Source: Alistipes sp. (GTDB lineage Bacteria > Bacteroidota > Bacteroidia > Bacteroidales > Rikenellaceae). Taken from it: a stretch of DNA of 44,737 bases. Location of the stretch: positions 1 through 44,737 of the forward strand of contig JAGBTZ010000008.1 in the NCBI GenBank assembly GCA_017631055.1. The letters are read 5' to 3'. A model generated the notes under the pieces. It was not told the DNA's origin, made no database searches, and saw only the letters and a program-made list of their open reading frames with translations. The position numbers and the translations under genes are program-made. Each line of letters starts with the position of its first letter. Within the stretch, counting starts at the first letter, position 1. Positions 16,534 through 23,830 of the stretch are shown piece after piece.

Positions 16534-17498
16534 AGCCTACCTCCCTCTCTATCGCACGAACGAATATCGACCCTTAGCGAGTTGAGTGCCCCGCCATATC
16601 GCACCACACTCTCGGTCGATACCACATCGACCCTCACACTGCTCACGCCCTTGTCGAGCCACACAAATCCCGACTCGAGAATTCCGCCCAGACGTTCGAT
16701 TTCGGCCACCGTTTCATAGTCCGAGATGAGCGACAACACGCTCTCGGTTTGGCAATCAACCATTCTGAGGCCCTGTTCCGAATTGATACGCTGCTTCTCG
16801 ACCACAGAGTGGCGTGTACGACATGACGGGAAGGTGTAGAATTGGATTGTACCATCCTTGTCACACCACATCAATCGCCTCGAGAGTTCGGACTTGGGCT
16901 CAATCCGATAGGTTAGATAGTCGTCAATGCCATCGAGATTGATATTGACAACAATCTCATTAACCGGCAGATTGCATATCGAGGCCTCGACCTTGAGTAT
17001 CTGCAACCCATCATTAGGTTTAATCTCCATGTTGAGTTGTGAGTCGAGCCACTCTTCGACATAGAACTCCATACCGACAGACCCTCCTCTCGGAGCGTAG
17101 ATTACGATGTAGTCACTCTCGGTGTGCGAGAGGGTCTGCTGTTTGGTTGCCGAGCGGAAGAGGGTCGCCTCGCCATCGCAGACGGGGTATGGCGAGAAGT
17201 ATCTCTGCGGAGAACGCTCACCATCGACCTCAACTACGATTACCGAGTAAAATCCCTCGGCATCCACCACATTGATAAAGCCATCAACCGGTCGAGGCTC
17301 AAAGCTTCGTTTCAGGTAGGGTGCAATATCTATTTGGCCACTCTGCACATCATAAAATCGGCGTGCACCGAGTGTTCGGTTGTGGGCGATGTCTACAATC
17401 TTCACATCGACCACATCTCTCACCACCTCAAACGAAAATCCGTAGAGCAGCGGTTTGTTAATAGGGGCATAGTTATCAGGAATGGAAGTAAAAAGCAT
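16530..17498 (-). CDS. Phage tail-associated protein (distal-tail-like)
   Basis: A 322-residue beta-rich protein without signal peptide or membrane helices. Stretches such as LLYGFSFEVVRDVVDVKIVDIAHNRTLGARRFYDVQSGQIDIAPYLKR are the pattern seen in Bacteroidota phage tail-tip proteins encoded beside a large hub protein. I cannot assign a specific family. Its stop codon overlaps the start of the 797-residue gene (ATGA), implying that the two products act together. It follows the tail-completion-like gene by 18 bp. Confidence 0.5.
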   Translation of the reverse strand: MLFTSIPDNYAPINKPLLYGFSFEVVRDVVDVKIVDIAHNRTLGARRFYDVQSGQIDIAPYLKRSFEPRPVDGFINVVDAEGFYSVIVVEVDGERSPQRYFSPYPVCDGEATLFRSATKQQTLSHTESDYIVIYAPRGGSVGMEFYVEEWLDSQLNMEIKPNDGLQILKVEASICNLPVNEIVVNINLDGIDDYLTYRIEPKSELSRRLMWCDKDGTIQFYTFPSCRTRHSVVEKQRINSEQGLRMVDCQTESVLSLISDYETVAEIERLGGILESGFVWLDKGVSSVRVDVVSTESVVRYGGALNSLRVDIRSCDREGGRL

Positions 17499-17516
17499 CT
17501 TGTTTTGGTTTTGAGA

Positions 17517-17918
17517 TTAGAAATATGAAATTACTTTAGTGCGTGCGGTCTGCGAGATCTCGCCATGGGTTGTCAGGGCAAACTCTCGAGGAGTTATGCC
17601 GAGCCCCTCCACAGCAATTACGCCCTCATCCTGCGACAGGTCGGTAAAGATATCCAACAGGTCAGACTCCATCCTCTCCAAAATGTTGCTTCTCTGCTCG
17701 GCAGAGAGTTTTGCCGCAAGGCTCAAGATGTGTAGTGTGACGTTGTAGGATATTCGCCCATGACCTCGGCCTTCGACAAGCGCCACAGTCGGAGGCTCGA
17801 GCACCACCGCCGGCAATCGTTTCACCTCTGCCAGGCGTTGCGCAGGCAGGATTTCGAACGAGTAACCTCGGGATTGGGACAGAACTCGCAGCGCACTTTC
17901 GAGTTGTGCGCGGTTCAT
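17517..17918 (-). CDS. Tail-completion/tail-terminator-like phage protein
   Basis: First gene of the phage-derived operon; 133 residues. It begins with a helix (NRAQLESALRVLSQSRGYSF), followed by a strand-rich core (PAVVLEPPTVALVEGRGHGRISYNVTLHILSLA), a helix (KLSAEQRSNILERMESDLLDIFTDL) and final strands ending in FALTTHGEISQTARTKVISYF. This alpha/beta layout and length match small tail-terminator or minor-tail proteins, but the assignment is by fold pattern only. A candidate promoter lies about 160 bp upstream. Confidence 0.5.
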   Translation of the reverse strand: MNRAQLESALRVLSQSRGYSFEILPAQRLAEVKRLPAVVLEPPTVALVEGRGHGRISYNVTLHILSLAAKLSAEQRSNILERMESDLLDIFTDLSQDEGVIAVEGLGITPREFALTTHGEISQTARTKVISYF

Positions 17919-18076
17919 TGTTGAAAAATGTGTTTAAGATTTGTTAATGGATGTCGAAAACGCCACAGACAACAGGTAGTATCAATTGAATTTCAGAAAT
18001 TTCACTCTGTCAACAACCTTATCAACAATTCGTACGCCATTGTTAATAATAGCCGTTTTGGAGGCGTTTGACAGTG

Positions 18077-18108
18077 CAAATATATAACCCGAAATACCCC
18101 CTTGTCAA
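18077..18108 (-). promoter_or_regulatory. Candidate promoter of the phage-derived operon
   Basis: Read leftward, TATATTTG (18084-18077) is a perfect -7 box. TTG (18108-18106, within TTGACAAG) lies 21 bp upstream as a -33 element. The region between and around it is symmetric (CTTGTCAAG), a possible regulator site. Confidence 0.5.
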
Positions 18109-18193
18109 GAGGTCGATGCATTTTTTCTATCATTTTTAGAAAAATTACCTCAATAAAAAGCACTTTATCTGCATCATTTTCAAGAAAAATACC

Positions 18194-18201
18194 TATTTTT
18201 G
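18194..18201 (+). promoter_or_regulatory. -7 promoter box of mqnA
   Basis: TATTTTTG is a perfect TAnnTTTG match 32 bp before the mqnA ATG. A standard -33 TTTG is not apparent at 19-21 bp spacing. Confidence 0.45.
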
Positions 18202-18232
18202 CAATGATAACGAAATTCTGAATATATGGACG

Positions 18233-19003
18233 ATGGCAGTTGTACCCAAAATAGTAGCAGTGTCGTATCTCAATACGATACCATTCGTCTATGGTATCGA
18301 GCACGAAGGTAACCTCCGTGCCGACCTCACGTTGGCTCCTCCCGCCGAGTGCGCAAGGCTCTATATGGAGGGCAAAGCCGACATTGCGCTACTCCCCGCA
18401 GCCGTTGTTCCCTCACTCAAATCGACCGAAATAATCACCGACTACTGCATCGGAGCCGTTCGCTCGGTGCGCACCGTGGAGTTGATGTGCGACTGCGAAT
18501 TGAAGGATATTCGCCGCATATTCCTCGATGCCCACTCGCGCACATCTATCCAGCTGGTCGGCTATTTGGCGAAAAAGGTCTGGAAAATCGACCCCGAATG
18601 GATTGCACTCGACTCTTACGACAACCTCGCAGCTTCGGCAGCCGAGGGCGATGCTTTCCTGCTCATCGGCGATAAGGTCTTCGAGCACGAGGGCGAGTTC
18701 CGCCACACCTACGATTTGGCAGAGGCTTGGCAGAAGGCCACCGGACTGCCGTTCTGTTTCGCTGTTTGGGTTGCCCGCAAAGGCACCTCCTATTCGGTTA
18801 TCGACTCACTGCAACACGCACTAACCTTCGGTCTTGAGCACATCTACGAGGCAATCGTGGAGTATGGCTACGACCAGAAGGAGTATGCATACGAATATCT
18901 CACACAAAACATAGATTTTCTGTTCGACGAGCAGAAACATAAAGCCCTGCAAAAGTTCTGGAACTCGGGCATCAAGGTCGAGCCCAGAGCGAACCCGGGT
19001 TGA
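18233..19003 (+). CDS. mqnA: Chorismate dehydratase MqnA (futalosine menaquinone pathway)
   Basis: Converts chorismate to 3-enolpyruvyl-benzoate, the first step of the futalosine route to menaquinone; cytoplasmic. The 256-residue protein opens with KIVAVSYLNTIPFVYGI, the MqnA/MqnD signature. The family core APPAECARLYMEGKADIALLPAAVVPSL (ligand site of the periplasmic-binding-like fold) and IFLDAHSRTSIQLVGYLAKKVW follow. The LPFCFAVWVARKG segment is also typical, and length favours MqnA over MqnD. Menaquinone made this way would serve the fumarate reductase at the left of the window. It is followed by the structured corA leader with no clear promoter in between, so mqnA, corA and the phosphatase gene may be cotranscribed. 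Confidence 0.92.
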   Translation: MAVVPKIVAVSYLNTIPFVYGIEHEGNLRADLTLAPPAECARLYMEGKADIALLPAAVVPSLKSTEIITDYCIGAVRSVRTVELMCDCELKDIRRIFLDAHSRTSIQLVGYLAKKVWKIDPEWIALDSYDNLAASAAEGDAFLLIGDKVFEHEGEFRHTYDLAEAWQKATGLPFCFAVWVARKGTSYSVIDSLQHALTFGLEHIYEAIVEYGYDQKEYAYEYLTQNIDFLFDEQKHKALQKFWNSGIKVEPRANPG

Positions 19004-19005
19004 AG

Positions 19006-19160
19006 AGCACCTCTGTAATGCGGAGAGAGCCGACTTGCGCTCCGATTACCCTCCTCCGAGGCTTTGAGCGTGGCGACAGGCCACATCCAAAAGCCACAAG
19101 CAGCCGCAAGGTAAGCGGCAATCAGCCTACAAGCAAAGGAATTATAAACAGAGGTGTGCT
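19006..19160 (+). ncRNA. Structured leader RNA of corA (candidate cis-regulatory RNA)
   Basis: The whole mqnA-corA gap folds into a closed multi-branch structure. P1 pairs CCTCTGT (19010-19016) with ACAGAGG (19148-19154), extended by AGCA (19006-19009) with TGCT (19157-19160) across a 2-nt bulge. Inside are three hairpins. Helix 2 is GTAAT+CGGAG (19015-19025, one bulged G) with CTCCGATTAC (19040-19049). Helix 3 is GGCTTT/AAAGCC (19060-19065/19090-19095) stacked over GTGGC/GCCAC (19070-19074/19080-19084). Helix 4 is GCCGC/GCGGC (19103-19107/19115-19119). P1 ends three bases before the corA ATG and shares GT with helix 2, so switching could expose or hide the ribosome site. Mg2+ is an obvious ligand guess from context. 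I could not fit the M-box consensus, and class is unknown. Confidence 0.7.
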
Positions 19161-19163
19161 AAT

Positions 19164-20147
19164 ATGATTACAATTTACCTGAAGCAATACAACAAAATTA
19201 TCCGCAATGCCGATGTCGAGCTCTTCGAGGAGTTGGGCTACGACGACATCTTGTGGATTGATATGATAACCCCTTCGATTAAGGAGCAGAAGGCGGTCGA
19301 GAACTTTATGGAGATCAGCCTCCAGACCAAGCAGCAGGTCGAGGAGATTGAGTCTACATCTAAATACTCCGAGAGCGAGAATGCTATCATCTCGAACTCC
19401 AACTTCTTTATCCCCACGGGCGATTCTTTCGTAGTCGAGCCGGTGTCGTTCATCATCTCGAATGAGGGTGTGCTGGTTTCGGTGCGCAATGCCGAGTTCC
19501 GCACCTTCCGCGAGGCCGAGAAGCGTCTGCAGATGAACTACCGCAGTTACTCGACCGGCTACCACATCTTCATCTCGCTACTCGAGGTGCGCATCGATTT
19601 CGATGCCGACCTTGTCGAGATGATTACCAAGCAGGTAGCCTCGCTGACCAAGGACCTCCACAACGAGGAGTCCATCGACAAGGAGGTACTCTTGCGCATC
19701 AGTGCCTTGCAAGAGAGCACGATGTTGCTGCGCGAGAATATCTTCGACCGCCAGCGAGTTCTCTCGGGCATCTTGCGTAGCGAGCGCTTCCCGAACGATA
19801 TCTACCCCCGTCTGCAGTTGATGATTAAGGACGTCAACTCGCTGATCAACCATGCCGACTTCAGTTTCCAGCGTCTGGACTACATCCAGGATACGGCACT
19901 GGGTCTTATCAACATCGAGCAGAACGAGATTGTCAAGATCTTCTCGGTGGCAGCCGTGATTTTCCTCCCCGCAACACTTATCGCAAGTATGTACGGTATG
20001 AACTTCAAGGTTATGCCAGAGTTGGATTGGGCCGTGACACTCGCCAACGGCTGGACCATTCCGCTGGGCTATCTCTTTGCCATACTACTGATGGTGCTCT
20101 GCTCGGGACTTACTATGTGGTATTTCCGCTACAAAAAGTGGTTATAG
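19164..20147 (+). CDS. corA: CorA family magnesium/divalent cation transporter
   Basis: Pentameric inner-membrane channel for Mg2+ (also Co2+/Ni2+). The 327-residue protein has the large cytoplasmic alpha/beta domain and long stalk helix (residues 1-255). Transmembrane helix 1 (about 262-282) ends in YGMNF, with the selectivity motif GMN at residues 278-280, and helix 2 (about 300-322) precedes the basic tail RYKKWL. Length and topology are normal. A strongly folded RNA fills the 5' region up to the start codon, suggesting translation control. The histidine phosphatase gene follows after 23 bp. Confidence 0.95.
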   Translation: MITIYLKQYNKIIRNADVELFEELGYDDILWIDMITPSIKEQKAVENFMEISLQTKQQVEEIESTSKYSESENAIISNSNFFIPTGDSFVVEPVSFIISNEGVLVSVRNAEFRTFREAEKRLQMNYRSYSTGYHIFISLLEVRIDFDADLVEMITKQVASLTKDLHNEESIDKEVLLRISALQESTMLLRENIFDRQRVLSGILRSERFPNDIYPRLQLMIKDVNSLINHADFSFQRLDYIQDTALGLINIEQNEIVKIFSVAAVIFLPATLIASMYGMNFKVMPELDWAVTLANGWTIPLGYLFAILLMVLCSGLTMWYFRYKKWL

Positions 20148-20170
20148 ATAAAGAACAAATACTCAAATTT

Positions 20171-21481
20171 ATGACAAAACGAATCTTCACACTACTTGCG
20201 CTCATATTGTGGGCATCAACCTCTTTGGCTCAAACTTCACGCGAGGAGGTTATGGCCGACATCAATCGTGCCGGTGGCGTTTACTACGGCTACACCGCCC
20301 CGACTGCGGAGTACACTCCCTCGCCTAAGGGTTACGAGCCGTTCTACATCTCGCACTATGGCCGCCACGGCTCGCGATATATGGGCAAAGACTCCCAGTA
20401 TGACTACCCCGTAAGTGTCCTAAACAAGGCTCACGCTGCGGGCAAGCTCACTCCGCTGGGCGAGGATGTGCGCGAACGAGTGTTGAAGGTCTATGCTGTG
20501 GCCGAGCGCCGAGGCGGAGATTTGACCCAGAAGGGTATCCGCCAGCATGAGGAGATTGCAACCCGCATGGCTCAAAACTTCCCCGAACTATTTAAGCAAA
20601 AGGGACTTAAGGTCGATGTCATCTCATCGGTATATCCTCGTTGCCTGATGAGTATGGCGGCATTCTGCGATGCGCTGAAGAGCCAAAATCCCACGCTCCA
20701 AATTACCCGAGATGCCTCGAATGCCAAGATGGAGCAGATTCACAACCTCAAATCGGAGTGGAATCCCACCCTTTCGAAAGAGATTTTGGAGATAGTCTGG
20801 GGCGAGAACAATATCTGGAGGAAGCGTGTCTACGATTACGAAAGGGAGCATATCGACTTTTCGCGCCTGCTCGGCACTCTCTTCAACGACCGTGAGTACA
20901 TCCGCACCCAGTTCAATAATCGTGATTTGTGGCGTTCATTGGCAGAGTTTGCACTCAATATCCAATGTATTGATATTGAGGATGTATGCCTTTACGACAT
21001 CTTCACCAAGGATGAACTCTATGAGTATTGGCGCACCGGCAACTTTGCCCACTATGCCAAGTTCGGCCACTACATCTACTTCCATACGATTAGTACCGAG
21101 ACCAGCAAAATTCTCAAGGCTATCATCGCCCAGATTGACAAAGATCTTGCAGCCGGCACACCGAGCGTTTCGTTGCGTTTCGGACACGACACCTGCATCT
21201 TCGCCATCTCGCCATTTATGGGCTTCCCCGGCAGCTGTGCCGTATCAACCGACTACGATGTCATCAACAACGAGTGGCGCAACTATCGTATAGCACCGAT
21301 GGCTGCGAATATCCAGATGATATTCTACCGCAAAAAGGGGTGTGATGATGTTTTGGTTCGCATCTTGCACAACGAGCAGGAGGTACGAATCGACATCGAG
21401 AGTCCGACAGCGCCCTACTACCGTTGGGAGGATGTGAAGCACCTCTGGACAGAGAATATCCGCAAAGCGACTCAGTATTAA
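20171..21481 (+). CDS. Secreted histidine acid phosphatase (MINPP/phytase-like)
   Basis: Envelope or secreted phosphatase of 436 residues. A signal peptide (MTKRIFTLLALILWASTSLAQ, cleavage near residue 20-21) precedes the histidine phosphatase clade-2 fold. The nucleophile motif RHGSR is at residues 65-69 (His66) and the proton-donor motif His339-Asp340 lies in RFGHDTCIF. The HD form, rather than HAE, is typical of multiple inositol polyphosphate phosphatases and bacterial MINPPs, so phytate or other phosphate esters are likely substrates (inference). Start is at 20171, after corA ends; the frame is open further upstream but that part overlaps corA. Probably cotranscribed with corA. Confidence 0.9.
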   Translation: MTKRIFTLLALILWASTSLAQTSREEVMADINRAGGVYYGYTAPTAEYTPSPKGYEPFYISHYGRHGSRYMGKDSQYDYPVSVLNKAHAAGKLTPLGEDVRERVLKVYAVAERRGGDLTQKGIRQHEEIATRMAQNFPELFKQKGLKVDVISSVYPRCLMSMAAFCDALKSQNPTLQITRDASNAKMEQIHNLKSEWNPTLSKEILEIVWGENNIWRKRVYDYEREHIDFSRLLGTLFNDREYIRTQFNNRDLWRSLAEFALNIQCIDIEDVCLYDIFTKDELYEYWRTGNFAHYAKFGHYIYFHTISTETSKILKAIIAQIDKDLAAGTPSVSLRFGHDTCIFAISPFMGFPGSCAVSTDYDVINNEWRNYRIAPMAANIQMIFYRKKGCDDVLVRILHNEQEVRIDIESPTAPYYRWEDVKHLWTENIRKATQY

Positions 21482-21493
21482 CCCCAAAACACC

Positions 21494-21516
21494 GAGTTAG
21501 CAGACTCTGCTTACTC
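21494..21516. repeat. Inverted repeat between convergent phosphatase and ybaK genes
   Basis: GAGTTAGCAGA and TCTGCTTACTC form 10 paired positions with one T-T mismatch and almost no loop. It overlaps the ybaK stop codon. It may act in transcription stop for convergent genes, but lacks a T-run. Confidence 0.4.
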
Positions 21517-22002
21517 AAGAATAATCTCTTCGACTGTGGCTCCGACAAAGGATATCAGCGCAGTCGGAGAGATTTTTATTTGCAGACCTCGGACTCCGGC
21601 ACTGATATAGATATGGTCGTAGTCGAGAGCCGAGGCGTGGATAAATGTCGGAAATGGCCTCTTCATTCCGATAGGCGAGCAGCCGCCACGAATATAGCCT
21701 GTCGTGGGCAACAACTCCTTCATCGGGATAAGGTCACACTTCTTGTTGCCCGACACTCGCGCTGCCGCCTTCAAATCGACCTCTTTATCGCCCGGAATCA
21801 CACACACAAAGTGCCCCGCACGGTCACCCTTCAGGATTAGAGTCTTGAAGACCGTAGCGATATCTTCGCCCAACTCCTCGGCAACGTGCGTAGCAGCAAG
21901 GTTCTCTTCATCAACGGTGTAGGGTATAAGTTCATACTCAATCTTTGCACGATCGAGCAGTCGAGCCGCATTGGTCTTTTCGATTTTCGGATTTTTAGCC
22001 AT
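21511..22002 (-). CDS. ybaK: YbaK/EbsC-type Cys-tRNA(Pro) deacylase
   Basis: Editing enzyme that hydrolyses Cys misacylated onto tRNA-Pro, or related mischarged tRNAs. The 163-residue protein (start MAKNPKIEKTNAARLLD at 22002, preferred over an upstream in-frame start at 22017) has the YbaK fold. Motifs are AATHVAEELGEDIATVFKTLILKGD with the conserved Lys in FKTLI, VCVIPGDKEVDLKAAARVSGNKK, and the GYIRGGCSPIGMKR loop. It is leftward, between the phosphatase and gdhA. Confidence 0.92.
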   Translation of the reverse strand: MAKNPKIEKTNAARLLDRAKIEYELIPYTVDEENLAATHVAEELGEDIATVFKTLILKGDRAGHFVCVIPGDKEVDLKAAARVSGNKKCDLIPMKELLPTTGYIRGGCSPIGMKRPFPTFIHASALDYDHIYISAGVRGLQIKISPTALISFVGATVEEIILE

Positions 22003-22015
22003 AGTTTTCAAAAGC

Positions 22016-22045
22016 AAGGGGACTTACCCTCAAAGCAGCCCCCTT
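22016..22045 (-). terminator. Possible terminator between gdhA and ybaK
   Basis: AAGGGG/CCCCTT arms (22045-22040 and 22021-22016 when read leftward) with an 18-nt loop, followed by GCTTTTG. Stem is short, so support is modest. Confidence 0.35.
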
Positions 22046-22076
22046 TATTTTATTATTCACCTTGCTTGGCACCTTC

Positions 22077-23432
22077 TTATACTACGCCGTGAGCCAGCAT
22101 TGCATTGGCCACCTTCATAAAGCCGCCGATATTGGCACCCTTAACGTAGTTGACATAACCATCCTCCTCGGTGCCGTACTTCACGCACATCTCGTGGATG
22201 TTCTTCATAATCGAGTGGAGCTTCTCGTCGACCTCCTCGCGCGACCACTTCAGGCGCATCGAGTTTTGGGTCATCTCCAATCCCGAAGTTGCCACGCCAC
22301 CCGCATTCGACGCCTTACCGGGCGAGTAGAGCAACTTATTGCTCTGGAAGATGGCGATAGCCTCGGGAGTCGAGGGCATATTGGCACCCTCGGCAACACA
22401 GAAGCAACCATTGTCGACCAACGCCTGAGCCTGCTCGCCATTGAGCTCGTTCTGCGTAGCGCAAGGCATCGCAATATCACACTTAACACCCCAGGGGCGC
22501 TCACCTGCAAAGTATTGAGCCGAAGGATAACGCTCCACATACTCCTTGATGCGGCCACGGTAGACATTCTTCAGGGTCATCACATACTCCAACTTCTCGG
22601 GCGAGATACCCTCGGGGTCGTAGATATAACCCGACGAGTCGGACATCGTCACAACCTTCGCACCCAGCTCGGTAGCCTTCTTGGCTGCAAACTGCGCCAC
22701 ATTACCCGAGCCCGAGATGCAGACAGTCTTGCCCTCGAAACTCTCACCGCGCGTAGCGAGCATCTCCTGCGCAAAGTAGCAGGTACCATAACCCGTAGCC
22801 TCGGGGCGCAGCGGGCTGCCTCCCCAATCGAGACCCTTACCGGTAAATGTTCCCGTAAACTCATCACGCAAGCGCTTGAACTGACCAAACATAAAGCCTA
22901 TTTCGCGACCACCCACACCGATATCGCCTGCCGGCACATCGGTATCTGCGCCAATGTGGCGCGAGAGCTCCGTCACGAACGATTGGCAGAAACGCATAAC
23001 CTCGTTATCGGACTTACCTTTCGGATTGAAGTCCGAGCCACCCTTACCGCCACCCATGGGCAGAGTTGTAAGACTATTCTTGAAGGTCTGCTCGAAGGCG
23101 AGGAACTTCAGGATACTCAAATTAACCGAGGGGTGGAAACGGATACCGCCCTTATAGGGACCGATTGCGCTATTCATCTGCACACGATAGCCGCGGTTGA
23201 TTTCGACCTCACCCTTATCGTTCACCCAAGGCACACGGAAGATAATCACACGCTCGGGCTCAGCGATGCGCTCGAGAATCTTCATTTTACGCAACACGGG
23301 ATCTGCCACGATATGAGGAGCCAACGACTCTGCGACCTCGCGCACAGCCTGGTGGAATTCGGGCTCGTTGGGATTCTTCGCAACGATTCCCGCCATAAAC
23401 TCTTCAACGTACTGTTTTGCCAATTTTTCCAT
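22077..23432 (-). CDS. gdhA: NADP-dependent glutamate dehydrogenase
   Basis: Hexameric enzyme joining ammonium and 2-oxoglutarate to make glutamate, the main ammonium-assimilation route in many Bacteroidales. The 451-residue length is typical of the hexameric bacterial form. GPYKGGIRFHPS (Lys94), FKNSLTTLPMGGGKGGSDF (Lys118 and catalytic Lys130) and the NAD(P) loop VCISGSGNVAQFAA are present. Cofactor choice is inferred from family resemblance to NADP enzymes (MRFCQSFVTELSRHIG). It has its own well-formed promoter at 23464-23494 and a 3' hairpin. Confidence 0.96.
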   Translation of the reverse strand: MEKLAKQYVEEFMAGIVAKNPNEPEFHQAVREVAESLAPHIVADPVLRKMKILERIAEPERVIIFRVPWVNDKGEVEINRGYRVQMNSAIGPYKGGIRFHPSVNLSILKFLAFEQTFKNSLTTLPMGGGKGGSDFNPKGKSDNEVMRFCQSFVTELSRHIGADTDVPAGDIGVGGREIGFMFGQFKRLRDEFTGTFTGKGLDWGGSPLRPEATGYGTCYFAQEMLATRGESFEGKTVCISGSGNVAQFAAKKATELGAKVVTMSDSSGYIYDPEGISPEKLEYVMTLKNVYRGRIKEYVERYPSAQYFAGERPWGVKCDIAMPCATQNELNGEQAQALVDNGCFCVAEGANMPSTPEAIAIFQSNKLLYSPGKASNAGGVATSGLEMTQNSMRLKWSREEVDEKLHSIMKNIHEMCVKYGTEEDGYVNYVKGANIGGFMKVANAMLAHGVV

Positions 23433-23463
23433 AATGTAACGGAATTAAATTACTAACCTTTTG

Positions 23464-23494
23464 CAAAGGTATGCTTTTCGCAAAAACATACAAA
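23464..23494 (-). promoter_or_regulatory. Promoter of gdhA
   Basis: Read leftward, TTTG (23494-23491), 19-bp spacer, TACCTTTG (23471-23464): a perfect Bacteroidota promoter giving a leader of about 25-30 nt. Confidence 0.7.
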
Positions 23495-23584
23495 TAGATG
23501 TTATATCTTTTTATCACCCTTTTTTCAACAAAAACCCCTCTCCCTAACTTGAAAGGTAGATGGTCGGAGGGCGGAAGGGATAGG

Positions 23585-23605
23585 CATTAGCCATTAGCCA
23601 TTAGC
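23585..23605. repeat. ATTAGCC heptamer array (copy 1)
   Basis: About three tandem ATTAGCC units. The same unit recurs at 42231-42279 and 42490-42533. Confidence 0.7.
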
Positions 23606-23830
23606 TGAGTTATATGGGTTGGATGGGGAGCGCAGTCTACGACTGCTTATGGGGAGAATGGGAATTTCTTAAATTTCTTAATCTCTCTAATAATCAATTC
23701 TGCCATTCAATGCCATTCAGTGAGCCTTGGCGAACGACTGCCATTCGTTGCCATTCAATGCCATTGGCTAAATTGTGAATTGTGCGCTCCCCATCTAACC
23801 CATCCAACCCATCTAACCCATCATAGAGAG

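Larger units (their letters stand above)
17919..18232. other. Divergent intergenic region between phage-derived operon and mqnA (314 bp)
   Basis: AT-rich region with no convincing gene. It holds back-to-back candidate promoters (leftward at 18077-18108, rightward at 18194-18201). Three TGTCAA/TTGACA-type motifs occur: CTGTCAAC at 18006-18013, GTTTGACAG at 18066-18074 and the symmetric CTTGTCAAG at 18101-18109, which could be operator sites. The leader of the phage operon would be about 150 nt. Confidence 0.5.

Noticed and set aside
8944-17918. Contractile injection system or tailocin
   Set aside because: No sheath, tube, spike or ATPase-like gene is visible, whereas capsid protease, capsid and portal genes are present.
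5960-18232. Prophage attachment-site repeats bounding the phage genes
   Set aside because: I found no direct repeat of convincing length at the flanks; the tRNA-Arg is over 6 kb from the operon and intact with its own terminator.
19006-19160. M-box (ykoK) magnesium riboswitch
   Set aside because: The corA context fits, but I could not align the M-box conserved loops; kept as an unclassified structured RNA.
20027-20170. Upstream extension of the histidine phosphatase frame
   Set aside because: It overlaps the end of corA; the signal peptide begins at ATG 20171.
22062-23456. Plus-strand open frame of 464 codons
   Set aside because: Exactly mirrors glutamate dehydrogenase on the minus strand; no family features.
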